The notes: generated by a model not told the origin, from the letters alone. Counted from the stretch's first letter, positions 23,654-36,271 are shown. The stretch is 64,000 nucleotides of DNA from Berberis thunbergii (GCA_003290165.1 QNQO01000200.1:682001-746000); one strand, 5' to 3'. Numbers and translations are program-made.

Positions 23654-24440
23654 TCATGTAAGCCTCGTGGTCTTCAACTCCGAAAGAATTCGCAGCTCCC
23701 TAACTAAGAGTTTGCAAGTACTCACCTTTGATTGTTTTTTTTTGAAGTTATGATACATGTGCCTAAAATAATATTTGTGCTTGCTATATGGAAACACTTC
23801 TGCCACAGCTTGGAAACCTTCTTGTCTATCTGACATAAAAGTCAACTCACATCTATGTATTTTCAAATGGGGCTCCAAGATGTAGAGAAACTTATTCCAA
23901 TTGTTATATGTCTCTCCTCTACAGATATAGATGCTAATTGGGAAGATCTTATTGTTACTATCAAGTGATATTGCAATCAATACAACTCCACCAAACTTCC
24001 ATTTTGGAAATGTTTCATCCAACCCGATGACTAAGCTACATCCATTCACAAATTCCTCAAGAGAAGCTTTACAAGCAAGACAGTCCAAAAAATGTGTGAT
24101 ATTCTGGATCTGTAAGCTAATAAGATATACCATTCTTCCACAAAAGTTTCCTACAAAGTTCTGGAACCATCTTGAAATTACTATCAACAAACCCACCAAA
24201 AATCATCTCTTGACAGATATTTTTACCCTTCCAAGCTGTCCAATAGTGAAGTTGGACACTTTCTTTAGTCCATGTGTCATTGGTCACATCTGTTGGTTTG
24301 TAGTTTTTGTGCTCGCTAATGGTGTTTTCCATCTCATCAGCTATATAGGATGCCCTGGCCATTCTATTCCATCGTCTCTCATTTAACTTACAAGTATGTT
24401 CCTCGACAAACCTCCTCAACAAACTTGTATAAGCATACAA
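23654..24440 (-). pseudogene. MULE transposase fragment
   Basis: Two overlapping minus-strand frames (24117-24440 and 23654-24199) cover part of a MuDR-type transposase. The core reads VIGLDETF (family LDGTF, first catalytic Asp), then FGGVVLIAISLDSNN, IFPISIYICRGETYNNW, LTFMSDRQEGFQAVAEVFP (second Asp) and RHMYHNFKKK. The Gly of the LDGTF motif is replaced by Glu. The N-terminal DNA-binding part (24.4-25.3 kb) is too decayed to read, and no SWIM zinc finger is seen. A frameshift and stops rule out a functional product. Confidence 0.82.
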
Positions 24441-25911
24441 GTATTAGTGTAAGTACTTAAGCTACTTAGAGTACATATAAACATAAAAGGATTAGTGTAA
24501 GCATATAGTAAAAGAAAACTATTAGTACAAGTATAACACTACTTTCATGCTCTCATGGTTTCGTTTTCACATAAACCATCTAATCACTAGTTGGATTTCT
24601 ACACTTTAAGTATATAATGAGGCTATCATTTTTTATTTGTCAATATTCAAACTTGTTCCTCGCAACATACTTCTCATCCACTTCCTACATATTTTCATAG
24701 TGGTCCATTTTTTTCTATCATGGAGATCATCAATGTCTTGTGATCTGCATATGTCATCATCTTCATCACCATACAAATCAACAGTGCCTCTAATAAACTC
24801 TCCAAACAATTTATCAAAATCTACATCTGTTGTTGGTTCATTAGCCGAATGGTGAGGTAAACCACAACTTGTTTGACCATTATCGTCAACTTGGTCTCCT
24901 GTAGGTAATTCACCATCACCTAAATCTTATTAACCATAACTATCATCATGATTATTTCTTCACCATATCTCCCCCTCCAACTTCTTCACCAACAACGTTG
25001 TCCCACATAAATAAGAGATGTTGGTCTGTGTCTATATCATTTGCATTTCTCCATTGTTTGTCCATCCAACTTTAAAACTCTGTTTTTTTAACCACATATC
25101 CTTTCAAAGTCAACCATCAAGTCAATATGTGAGAAAATGTCCACATCTATGCCTTTCAACAATGAGCACGAGCCCCCATCATATAGTCTTGTATGTTGAT
25201 TCAATTGACCCCATGATTGAGCATGAATGTTATCAACTGACTTGTCATTTCCCTACAATCAATAGCAATATGTTATAATACATTAAACATTCAGTACATC
25301 ACGCATATACAAGTGCATATAAGTATACTTAATATAATACATCATACATATACAAGGGTACATTAGCACAAAAAACATACAAGTATGGTATACCAAAATT
25401 AAATATACCTAAAATACAACACACCCATTGTGTACGGAGAATCATTGTTTACAATGTATGAAAATTATTGTCTAGAGAGTTAGATACTCTTGAACTAGTT
25501 TATCTTCTATACTTAAAGTCAAGCTTGTGTGCCCTCTGCCAACTTATGTATAGTGCAACCAATGTTTATTTTTTAAACAATTATGAAGGAGAGATAAGAA
25601 ACACAACAAACAAAACAACAATAAAAAATTAGATCACGAAAACAAAACTAAATCTAATGAACCAAACAACATTCCCATGCACATCTGAAACACACACCAC
25701 AACCACCAATCATATTGCAAATCAAAACCACAATAAAATGAATAGACAATGTAAATTAAAATCTCCATTACTCATTACTCACTTAAAAGATTTAAAGAAG
25801 CCAACCTCATATGCGTTCTATCATAACCCGGTTCCAACTTCACGGTCTCTTTGCACTCCTTTACATCCCTCCACCACCCGTTTTCTTGTAGCGGCAGAGA
25901 GACTATAGAAA

Positions 25912-26120
25912 GTTTAGGGTTTGACAAAATAATAATGGAATAAGCTTAACTATGGTTTAACCCAAGGTAATAGCAAAAGGGTTCGAAAAAATAGTTTTAA
26001 CCAATCAATGACGTGGACTGAACGGTTGCATCAGAAAACAAAGGTTAGACTCAAATAGTATTCAAAACGAGGCTCTAACTCTATTAGGTATGAAGTAACG
26101 AGTGTCAAACTAAAAAAACT
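25912..26120. repeat. MULE right terminal inverted repeat
   Basis: Inverted copy of 23353-23560 with moderate divergence; includes AACTATGGTTTAACCCAAGG and ends GTGTCAAACTAAAAAAACT. Confidence 0.85.
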
Positions 26121-26129
26121 AAAAAAATG

Positions 26130-26884
26130 AAAGGAAACAAAAATCCAGTCCCTCAAACTCATCTATTATCCAACCAAAACCATGAGATTATGATAAACAA
26201 TTAGGCATATCAAAGGGAAAATAAAACAAGACATTGAGCTAGAAGATGAAAACCCTTGCGAGAGAGACGCCACGAGATACTTGAATGAGTATAACCGAGA
26301 TAAACTTGAAGTGTGTTGCGAGAAGATGTCAGTTTAGGGAGGATCAAAACACTAGAACATGGCGTGAGAAAATGAGAGCCTTCAGTCTGAGAAACAGAGC
26401 TTTTGCTTGATCTGATAACTATTGCATCCTTTGAAACAAACACTTAAAAGCCTTATTACGATATTCAAAGGCAACTACCACAACATTCAAACATATCTGT
26501 GAGTCGTGACAATTGACAAACATCCCTAAACCCTTGTAATTTGACAATGTGATTTGTAATTCTACATACCCATCACAACATTCAACCAAATTTGTAATTT
26601 TACAACTCAATTTCTTTATGAAAGAAATTCAATAGGGAAAAATTAAAGAGATTTCAACCAGTGAACCTTTCAAAATTAAAATTTTCAAATTTCAAATTCA
26701 AAACATAAACTAACCTAGTAGATGAAAATCTTGTGCAAGGAAAAGCGCGAGGGAAACCCCTACACCCATGTTGTGAAAGAGGATGGAGCTTTCATAAAAC
26801 TTGAACGTGAGAGAAAACCTTGTGCTTGAGCGTTCTACCGAGAGTGAGAGCTCTTCGCATGAGAGAGAGGTTCGTGACAGAGAG
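26130..26884. other. Unassigned flank with diverged repeat
   Basis: Contains the right copy (26230-26400) of the diverged direct repeat that also lies left of the MULE. No gene recognised. Confidence 0.4.
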
Positions 26885-27810
26885 TAGGGGTGGGCACGGG
26901 ACGGGATGAGACGAGATATACCCATCCCTATCCCATCAAAACTCCATCCTGACCTCGTCTCATCCCAAATGGGTTCGGGATGGGACGGGATCGACGTGCT
27001 AATCTTCTTCACTTGCAGTCTGAGTCTGAGCAGTCTGCTGAAACTGCTAGACTGCAGTCTGCTGGCCTGGAATTGCTGCCCTCTTTAACTAACAAGCAAA
27101 TTTCACAATAAAATACTCGGACTCCGCTAACATCTCTCTATTTTTTCCTGCACAGGCTTGCATCTATATGTGTGGCTTCACAGTTGTTATTGCTTCTTAA
27201 AGTAATTGAAGTGCACAAATTTAGTCACTGATATACCTACATGCTGAATCATTGGCCTTTTGAAACATGAGCCAACTCACCTGGCATTGCACAGGAGAAT
27301 GTGTCTCCAAAAAATTACGTAAGAAGTTTACTTTCTACTTTCAGTAGCAACACATACAAGGAGAGAGAAAAAGTTGAGTATACATGTGAGGGACTTCCAA
27401 AAGTTAAGCTAACATAAAGAAAGCAACAAAGTTTAGCTAAGATTTCTATTAAAAGTTACTACTAAGAAGTTTTACTTTTAGTGTTCCCAAACACAAGTGG
27501 GTAGTTTGTAGCAAAAAAAAAAAAGGTTCCTGAGTGTGTATCAAAATGCACTGCTGCCTTCTAACAATGCACATATATTTGTATGGGCATCCACAATTTT
27601 AAAATAAATAATTAAATAAAAATATTAATAAATTAGTTTGGGACGAGACGGGATTGAAAATCTTCATCCCATCCCATTCTAGATCGAAACGGGACGGGAT
27701 CGGGATGAAATTATTCAATCCCATTAAGACCCGAAAAAATCGGAACGAGACGGGACGGGATCGGGATCGCGGGACGGGATTGAGATCGCGGAATGGGATG
27801 CCCACCCCTA
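26885..27810. mobile_element. Non-autonomous hAT element, family 2 copy 1
   Basis: Ends TAGGGGTGGGCA and TGCCCACCCCTA, flanked by 8-bp near-repeats ACAGAGAG (26877-26884) and ATAGAGAG (27811-27818), 7 of 8 identical. Both arms are dense in GGGACGGGAT and its complement. The interior (about 27010-27580) has no transposase. The arms match those of 48135-49145 but the middle does not appear to. Confidence 0.88.
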
Positions 27811-27818
27811 ATAGAGAG

Positions 27819-29173
27819 TGTGAGGAAGATATTTGTTTATACTAAAAGAGACCATGTGTGAGAAAGTATTATACGAGCCAATGGATGGTTTAGAGTAAAA
27901 GATATCATGACCATCTCAATCCCTAGGAATAGTGAAACACCTAGTTGATTTAGATAGAGACAATTTCCTGAAACTATTGTTAGTATGACTTTTGTTTATT
28001 TAAGTAGAGTTTTTGCTTGGTTAAAAGGATATAATGCAGTACATTGAACAATGTACATTCTATTTTAGGAGCGAATAAGTAGATTCAATCTTAATTGGTT
28101 AAACAAATACATAAAATTGTTAGTTCATAAAACGAGAAACTAAATACATATTTAAGAAAATAAGAAATACCTTGATAAATTAATAAGTTATTAATTAATC
28201 GGTAGATTATAAATTATTAATTTATCAATTATTTAATATTTGCTAAATTAATTGATTTTCCTTGGTCATAAGGCTCTTAATTTATAGAGGTTTAACTGGG
28301 GTGGTTACCAAACATATGTGTATAAAAATAACGAAAATATTATAGCAGCTAGGATTTTGCAACCAGGGAGATACGACACGTCTGGGAGGATGATGAATTC
28401 CTCAAGAAATGACATATTACCTGGTTGCAATACCTCTTCATGGTTTCCTAGCAATGTTTCTAAAAATAAATAAATAAACTAAAATAAATAAATAAAGTCA
28501 AAAAATAGTTTACTTCAACACCATTTATGCCACTGAGCAAATCTTGATCTTTTATACATTACTATGACACGGTGAACGAGCTGACAGATTCAGTGACATT
28601 TATTTTAGGGGGTGACGCAAAAAATGGCTAACTCATCTTGTTTACTCGAACAATTGACATGTTGAATGCTTTAGCTTATATCAAACATTTAGAGCAAATA
28701 TTAGGCATTTGGAGCAAACTTTTTTGCCTGTATGCTGAATTTGCAAACTGTGATCAAGACCTGATATCAATCCTTTGGCACCACAACAGCTGACCTTGTT
28801 GGATTGTCATTCGTACGACATTAATTGAAACATGAGATACCATTTCTATAGGAAACATGAAATATTGAAATGAAATTTGCTCAACGTAAGAAAGAAGCAG
28901 AACTCAAAGGTTGCTTAACAGATATAGCGGTAATTTGGTTGTTGAAAGAGGAGGCGTGCCAACACCATGCCATCTCACAACTATCAATTATCACCAACGG
29001 CATGCAAGTTTGCATCAACAAGGTTGACACATTCATTAGCATTTCTACCGAGACTAACAGATGAAAAACTATTGCCCCTGCTGGCTCGACCATTTGAAAC
29101 TCATTCAAAAGCAACCAAGAGCACTTTGCTTTATAAAACTTTCCCATTACTTGAATTCATTACCAAACTCACA
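27819..29173. other. AT-rich unassigned DNA downstream of the WEB1-like gene
   Basis: No gene recognised. It includes an A/T-only palindromic stretch near 28180-28250 and a few GC-richer islands. ORFs at 28870-29147 probably fall in or beyond the WEB1-like 3' UTR. Confidence 0.35.
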
Positions 29174-29179
29174 TTTATT
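29174..29179 (-). promoter_or_regulatory. AATAAA polyadenylation signal of the WEB1-like gene
   Basis: Minus-strand AATAAA lies about 155 bp past the annotated stop at 29332 and about 260 bp past the alternative stop at 29436. This is a plausible 3' end position for a plant mRNA. Confidence 0.45.
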
Positions 29180-29331
29180 TTACAAAGAAGTCATCTACAA
29201 TATAGTCTTATACAATACAGATACCTGTTCCTGCTCAGTCAACAAACTTATTTCTTCCTTTTGACGAACATCAATCAATACACACATTACATATCAAATG
29301 TCAACAAATCAGCATATTTTAAATGGAGTTC

Positions 29332-32300
29332 TCATATGTCTATACAACACAAACCGCTCGGGTAGATCAACTCTAGAATTTTGCATCTGAAAGTAGATGC
29401 AGAAACAACAACACCACCACCACAAATATGGAGAACTATACTGGTTTCAGTCCCTGTGACTTCTTTTTGGACAAAAACATAATGAAACGCGGGCAAGAGT
29501 GTTTTCTTCTTCTTCTTTTGCCTCCTTCCATCAGTGGAATAATTTGAGCCTGTATCGTTTTCGGGAATAAAGAGCTTTGGACTTGCAACAGATTGCGGAG
29601 CAACCACGGAATCTGATCCCATGCTATGGCTTTTAAGTTCTTTTCTATCGTCAAGACTCCTTCTTGGGCTTTTAGATGGTACCCCCGCATGAGCATCACC
29701 AGATTTTCTTTGCTGTTCATGTTCAGACCTCCATTTTCTCAACTCCTGTTCTACGCCTAACTTCCCTTCCTTTGCCTTCTCAGCTTTTTCCATTGCGATC
29801 CTCAGTGATTCTCTCCTTGCAGCCATCTCTTTGTTCGCTTCTTCTAGTTTACTCAAGCTTCTCAGCTCAGACTCCTTAGCAACTTCAACTTCGGAGATCG
29901 CAGCTGCCACCTTCATGTTGGCCTGCTCCTCAGCCTCGTGGGCGCGTTTGCTGAGTGCAGAGTATTCATCTAAAGAAAGTGTAACTCCTGCAGCCATGTC
30001 CTCGTCTCCCATGCTTCGAGGCGAGTCACTCTCCTGTAATGCCTTCACGGCACCTAGAACCAACTTCTCTGATGCCCTTGTAGCCTCAATTTCCTTTTGA
30101 GCTGCAAGCAATCTACTCTCCATGGTACTTGCACTGGCCTTTGCTAACTCTGCTTGTTCCTTTGCCTTTCGGAGCTCTTCACAGGCCAATTGAGCAAGCG
30201 ATTTTGCTTGATCTGCCTCTTGAGCTGCTTGCTGTAGTCTCTTTGGCAACTCAACCATCATTTTTCTGGCTTCCTTCTCTCTCATCTGAACTGTTGGTAG
30301 TTCTGACCTTGTCCTGCTCAGTTCAGCTTGAAGAGATGCAACTGCTATCGATGCCATTCCTTCTCTTTGATTCATAGTTGCCAGTGCCGACTGTTCTCTT
30401 TCAAGTTCGGATTTAAGGTTCATGGCAGTTACCTTCAAAATATCAACTTCTGCTGTTGTCTTCTCAATAATGACCCTCACCTCCTCAAGCTCCTTTTTAG
30501 CTGCTGCTACTGCTGCTTGTAGATCTGAATGATTTTCCTTCTTCGATTCTGCTAGCTGGCCCTTCAAATTTGCATCTTCTTTGCCATTTTCCTCCTTTAA
30601 TTTTGCTTCCATGTAAGCTGCTAACTCAGCTTTCAGATTGAGTACAAAAGTTGATGCATCATCTAGTTTTTGTTTCAGATCCTTTGTCAACAGAAGTTGC
30701 TGGTTCAGTCTCTGTAGTTGCTCTTCTGCCTTCTTTAGTTCCTTCTCCCAATTGAGAGAATCCTGGTCTCTAGCCATAGCAGCTCCAATCCTTTGTTCCT
30801 CAGCCTCAAGATGTGTAGTGTGTGCAGATTCCAAGGATTCCTTTGTTGAAATCAGCTCGAGAGTCAGTTGCTCCACAGTCTTTTCCACTTCCTTGGATAT
30901 AGAAACAGCTTCCTCGGCTCTCTTCACAGCCACATCCTTTTCCTCAACCAAGGAAGCATACATTGATCTCAGTTTTTCCAACTCATCTCTCACAGATTTC
31001 AGTTCTGTGACTGCAGAAGCATGCCGGGCTTTGGCAACCTCAAGCTGAGCCTTGGCTGCAACACTTGCTTCATCGCCTATCCCTTGTTCCATCTCTTGCA
31101 CCCTTAGCTTGGCAAGTTCGGAGTCTTGTTTTGCCTGGTGTTCCTCTGTTTGTGCCCTCTCAATTTTCAGTTTTAACTCGTCAATTAGCCTTTTTGTCAT
31201 TTCCAACTCTTTTAGTACTTGGATCTTTGACTCTTCGGCGGACTCTGATTGCTTCCTGTACTCAGGGATCTCTTCCTGTGCCTTCTCAAGTTCACGTTCT
31301 ACTTGCTTGCGCTTCTACATGCAACCAAAAAAGAGATCCTTCCATTAGGGAGAAGACTGCCAAAGAGTCTGGAGGACGAATTACAAACGTAATATAATGG
31401 ATGATAGGGTTTTTAGTTAGTGATCAGATAAAAATGTATGTCTGACATCACTCTAGGAAACAAAGATAAAAAAAAATAGTAAATTGGCACATTAGATAAA
31501 ATTAACTGCTCATTTAGTGCCCACTTGGTTTTTATTTACATTTAAAGGACATTGCATACACATGACTATCTTTTGAGCTCTGTTTGAGCTGAAATGTTGA
31601 GAAAAAAAATTAAAGATTCACATCAGCAACGTGTGGACCTTTCAGCCCGTTTCAACATGCATGCCTCGAGATACGCATTAAAACGTAAACTACCATAATA
31701 AAAAAGCAAGTGCTGCAAGCCCCCTAGGGTTCAACAGGCCGGCCAGAGGCAGCTCCCATTGTCCAAAACACCCACAAAGACTGTTTATCAATATATTTAA
31801 TGGTGTAGATCTTAAAACACGTATCCCACGGAACAATGTCGAAATGGGCTGAAGCATTGGCATGTTTCTAGCATTAACCTGTAACTTTCCTGAAATCCTC
31901 AGCTCAAACGGATTAAAAAACATTTTTTTTTTCCAGTTTAGTAGTGTCCTTCAGTGTAAAGGATAACTTGGTGGATCCTAGATGGATGGTGTTTTTTGCT
32001 CCTAAACTGCCAATGCCCTTCATTAGGCGAAAGTTAATGCATTGCAACATACTATTGCAACTTTTACATATTTTGTTTATCAAAAGACATATATAAGTTA
32101 TCTATAAAAACAAACTATAATGATGGCATTAGCATACCACACAAAAGTTACCTGCCAAATAACAAAAAATTATTTATGGCATTATTTCCTACAAAATCGA
32201 TGCTACTTAAAAGAAGTTGGAAAGTGACATGTAAGTGTTGGTGCGCCAGGCGCGTGCGCACACCTTGGTCCACTATACATAGCAACGATATTGTCACCAA

Positions 32301-33748
32301 CTTAAACACCACCTATCGGGTCTTCCATCTGAGTCTAGGTGGTGTGGGGTTTTCCCCCAAAAGGTTGCCCTACTCTCCTTGAACGATCTACTCTCCTTGA
32401 ACTGTGTGGGCCTAGGTGGTGTGGGGTTTTCCCAAAAGGTTGTCCTACTCTCCTTGAACGATCTACTCTCCTTGAACGATGTCTCGCCAACAGGGAGTGA
32501 ACCACTTCCTTATAAACTTTAGTGATGACTCCTCCTTACGCTCTTGCTGCCCTACGCCCTACTGAGCCTTCCATCTGGCCCTAGGTGGTGTGGGACCACC
32601 TACCGGGGCCTTCCATCTAGACCTAGGTGGTGTGGAGTTTTTCCCAAAAGGCCTCATTGCTATTAGGGAGTGGACCACTTCCTTATAAACCTTAGTGGCG
32701 ACTCCTCCTTACTTGATGTGAGACTATTCAAGCCAACTTCATCCCAACAGTAAGAACCATCTAGTTTGATCTCTTAATAACCAATGAATAGCACATGGGA
32801 AAGGGATATAAATCCTTCAGTTAGCGTCAAAGCACTAATCAAGCCCAAAATGCAATGGAACAAAGAAACAATGGGTATTAAGATATTACATAGAGTATAG
32901 ACAGTTACCTCTACAGTCTGGATTTTATGGGCTTTCCAATCCACTATTCCTCCATACTTTGTTACGGCCTCTTTTACCGATTCAAAAGGAGCCGTTGTAT
33001 CAATCAGAGATCTGTTTAGGATATCCGATTTTGCATCAACATCCATTTTCTCAGCCATTTCTACATGATTAGCAGGATCACTAGAGTCCCGTGCTTCAGG
33101 TATGGTCGCAACTTTTACTTGGTAATGACCGAGGTCATTGGATTGCGAAATATCTTTGAGGCCATCTTCAGAGGTTCTTACTTTATTAAGGATATTCAAA
33201 GGCATACCATCATTCTGTATAAGAGCCTCATTTTCAGGAGGCAACAGAGAATCACCAATATGTGCTTCTGATGTTTCTGATAAATTAGGCGAAGGAAGAA
33301 CTGCATTACTCTCAGTTGGCAAGACATCAGATGTATTGGGTGCATTTTCTATTTCAGAATCCTCTACTGCTTTGCTCACGAGAACAGGTTCTTGTATATC
33401 AGCAACCTTTGAGGAAATAGGAGACTCTGAATTAGTGTCTGCAGCATTTTGAGAAGATGAAGAAATAGGTGGTACTGATTCAGGACAAGAATTTCCTGGA
33501 GCACTTTTCGCTTCTTCCATTAAAGGAGAAATTGTTTTATTTCCAACAGGTGAGCTACCAGAAGTATCTGGTGCATTTTCTGTTCCAGAATCTTTCATTG
33601 TTTCACTTTCATCAACAGACTCTTGTTTGTCACCAACATTAGAAGAAATAGGAGAATCTGAATTAGCTTGTGCAGCGATTTGAGAAGATGATGACTCAGG
33701 AGGAACAGATTCAGGAGAGTTTCCTTGAGCACTACTTGTTTCCTCCAT
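29332..33748 (-). CDS. WEB1: WEB family protein, WEB1-like (chloroplast photorelocation)
   Basis: Two coding exons: 32909-33748 (280 codons, ATG at 33746-33748) and 29332-31314 (660 codons plus stop), joined GAG|GTAACT..GTAG|AAG in phase 0. Residues 1-250 are acidic, Ser/Pro-rich and tandemly duplicated. From about 250 the family signature [31 protein letters not shown], then [11 protein letters not shown] leads into a long coiled coil (to about 830) with the family motif [17 protein letters not shown]. The C-terminus is Lys-rich. In Arabidopsis, WEB1 pairs with PMI2 to control the speed of blue-light chloroplast movement through chloroplast-actin filaments. The last 56 residues are probably out of frame: the usual basic C-terminal motif ([13 protein letters not shown]) lies in another frame ending at 29436. 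The protein could be another WEB-family member (PMI2/PMI15 are shorter). Confidence 0.92.
31315..32235. other. WEB1-like coding intron, left part
   Basis: Intronic AT-rich DNA between the second coding exon and the solo LTR. No gene or RNA recognised. The remainder of the intron (32755-32908) is also featureless. Confidence 0.45.
32236..32749 (-). mobile_element. Solo LTR in the WEB1-like intron
   Basis: A 514-bp sequence with ends TGTTGG..CCAACA, flanked by a perfect 5-bp duplication GTAAG (32231-32235 and 32750-32754). It has no internal retrotransposon genes, so it is a solo LTR or a TRIM-like LTR. In minus orientation it starts TGTTGGGATGAAG and has TTTATAAGGAAGTGG as a likely LTR TATA region. 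The inside is duplicated: the block GGTGTGGGGTTTTCCC plus CTACTCTCCTTGAACGATC occurs twice (about 32340-32395 and 32409-32475), and CCACTTCCTTATAAAC plus GACTCCTCCTTAC twice (near 32500 and 32680). Confidence 0.88.
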
Positions 33749-33782
33749 CAAACCTCTAGACAGAGAAGTTTCAAGTAGGTAA

Positions 33783-36271
33783 CTGAAATACAACACAAAC
33801 AAACAGTATCAAAGTTAGTAAATAGCTATTTGACGTATTTTGCAGAATCTCTACTAGTAGTATAAGGTACACATCTTTAAAATTGAAAAATATATTTCAA
33901 AGAATGAATTCAAGTCTACAATTTTTCAATTTCAGGATAGAAAGAGACACAGCTCCACAAGAAGTTGGATTGAAATAGATAGAAATCAAACTTTGGAAAG
34001 ATTATTAAACTGTTTTACATAACCCTTTTGTATTAGAATGGGTATCAAGCCATATGATTTAGATGATAGAGTTGCTCCCTATGCTAGATGGTAATCTTCA
34101 ATACAGATATGCATAAATATTGAGTTGATTATCATTATGTACAATAAATATAATCTCCAATATTCCTACTTGTTTTCAGCTACAGCAGGAGGTGTACCAG
34201 ATCAGATGTGATATGTCATTCTTATATGCTGTAAGTTACAGGGAACCATCATGAAATAACATCAATCATGGATATATAGCATCAATAAGCTTAAAGTAGA
34301 TAATTTATGTAGCCCTCAAAGAAAATTTTTGATGGCTACTTGTATTTTGTATAGACTTAAATATTATGAGATAACATTGCAAAAAAACTATGGAGATCTC
34401 AAACAATAGTTTCCTGAAATAACTAAATTTTCCACATGAAAGTAAGGAAAGAAGCTAACATCAAGCTAAGGTAAGTCGTGGCAAAAAAGGGAAAGGGTAG
34501 GGACACATGAAGATTAAGAGCACTTTGTTAGAAATAAGCCCCTGACTTGTTTAAGTTGTGGGTATACATAGGACCATGACCTTTGTACTCCAATGCAAAT
34601 GTAAGTTTCAGCTTAGATGGGACAGTATAGAATACAAGCCTAGCATGAAAAAAGAAAAGAAAATAGAACAATGTACTCAACAACTAACTTCAACAGATGC
34701 CTAGATATCCATGAGGCAAACTGACCAGAAACAATAGAATACAATAAAGGCAGATCATAGCGAGAGATGAGAGAAGCTCAAAACAGTCCTGGGAATGGTT
34801 CAGTAAACTAAACTACTAAAGAGAATTGGATTGGAATGATCAGAAGATTATGAAGCTAGGTTCACATGAGGAACCAATAACTGTCCTGGAAACCTTATTC
34901 TCCTCTCCCTCTCTATTTCACTGACCCCTCCTAGACTTATCATCTCCAAACTAAACCCACCTCAAGGATGATATATGACTAAACTTATAGAAGAAATGAA
35001 GAGTAGCTTCATCAAGGAGTGGTAATGAATCCCAAAATTTATTATCTCAAAACCAAGCACATCTTAGATATCATACATGGCTAAACTTATAGAAGAATTC
35101 CATTCACATAAAGTAATATGAGCTTTATGAAAGAGTCGCAACGATTTTGAAGATAACGTTATTGCAATGAAACTCAGAAAGCCACAAAAAATGTTGTAGG
35201 ATAGAACACTGATAACAAAAGGGAGACAATGGACAAAGTTAGATAATCACTTTATATTCACACTACAAAAATGATTTCAAATAGGCATAAATCTTGCACA
35301 TGAACTCCAAAGTTTTTCAAAGCCTTCCAAAGACAAGAATCCCATGAGAAATATACAAGAGTGGATTTGGAAATGAAAAGGGACATAGAATTGATTATAT
35401 TTTGTTTAGTTATTATTTTCTATACCAAGGAATGTTAGTTATCTTCCCTTTTTGCCCTCTTAGTTAGAGGCCTACTTTTGTCGACAAAAATGCTATATTT
35501 CTTAAAAGTTCACACCTCCAAAAATCATGCTTCCTTTTATGGAATTTCAACAATGACATGCATAAAGAGATATCAGAAGTGTAAAATAGATCGTTAGGAC
35601 TCCATAAGTTTCAAAATTCATAATTAACGTCCAAACATACATACATCAAATTGGTGAAGAATTTAGTAGTTCTCACATCAAACCCACTAGTCAAATCAGG
35701 TATATAGGCTTGAGTATCTAACTTCTCAAAACATAATAGATTTCAATAACATTAATTTCCCAACGAAATAAGGTGATCACTCATTCAATTAGGCCTAATC
35801 ACCTAACTTAATTTCCTAGATTATCAATTATTTCCCACAAACATCAGAACAAATTGGACACCTATCCACAAAGTTATGGAGTCCAGACATCAGAACAAGT
35901 GGAAGCATCAGAGTAAACAACTATCAGAAACCCCTAAATTCAGTAATCAAGCAACAATTCCCGCATTCCACTTTCTTCTTCTGCTATGAATTGACTTACA
36001 GAATCTGAAACATTCAATCAATTAACAAAAACTTCAAATCCACCAAACAAAACTACAGATACCCATTCATCTATTCCCTTAATTCAATATCCAAAAAAAA
36101 ATAAAAAGCCAAAACAATTAAAGCTCCCACACCTTTAATCACGAAGATAATCAAACAGATTAATTACCCATTCATCTATTCCCTTAATTACAATGAAAAT
36201 TAAGCAACCCAAAACAGAACAGAACATCAAGGTTGAAATCAAATACGAGATAAAATAAACAAAGAACTTAC
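33783..36271. other. Probable 5' UTR intron of the WEB1-like gene
   Basis: About 2.5 kb of AT-rich DNA without recognisable genes, repeats or RNAs. It is bounded by a good minus-strand acceptor (33783-33785 side) and a GTAAGT donor (36266-36271 side). Confidence 0.45.

Larger units (their letters stand above)
23353..26120 (-). mobile_element. Mutator-like element (MULE) with long TIRs
   Basis: Terminal inverted repeats of about 205 bp (23353-23560 and 25912-26120) share blocks such as ACCTTGGGTTAAACCATAGTT and its complement. They are flanked by a 9-bp repeat AAAAAAATG (23344-23352 and 26121-26129), which is low in complexity but of the right length for a MULE. The interior encodes a decayed minus-strand transposase. 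The overall size of 2768 bp is short for an autonomous MULE. Confidence 0.85.

Noticed and set aside
29332..29435. Extra C-terminal tail of the WEB1-like ORF as genuine protein
   Set aside because: It is kept in the CDS coordinates because the frame is open, but the tail ([20 protein letters not shown] and the rest) looks like translated 3' UTR; the family-like ending is in the other frame.
28870..31348. Plus-strand ORFs opposite the WEB1-like exon
   Set aside because: Shadows of the coiled-coil gene: biased codon composition of the minus-strand exon keeps the opposite frames open.
32774..32908. Continuation of the WEB1-like first exon ORF past TVE
   Set aside because: The reading passes a GT donor into intron sequence; the conserved continuation ([20 protein letters not shown]) starts at 31314.
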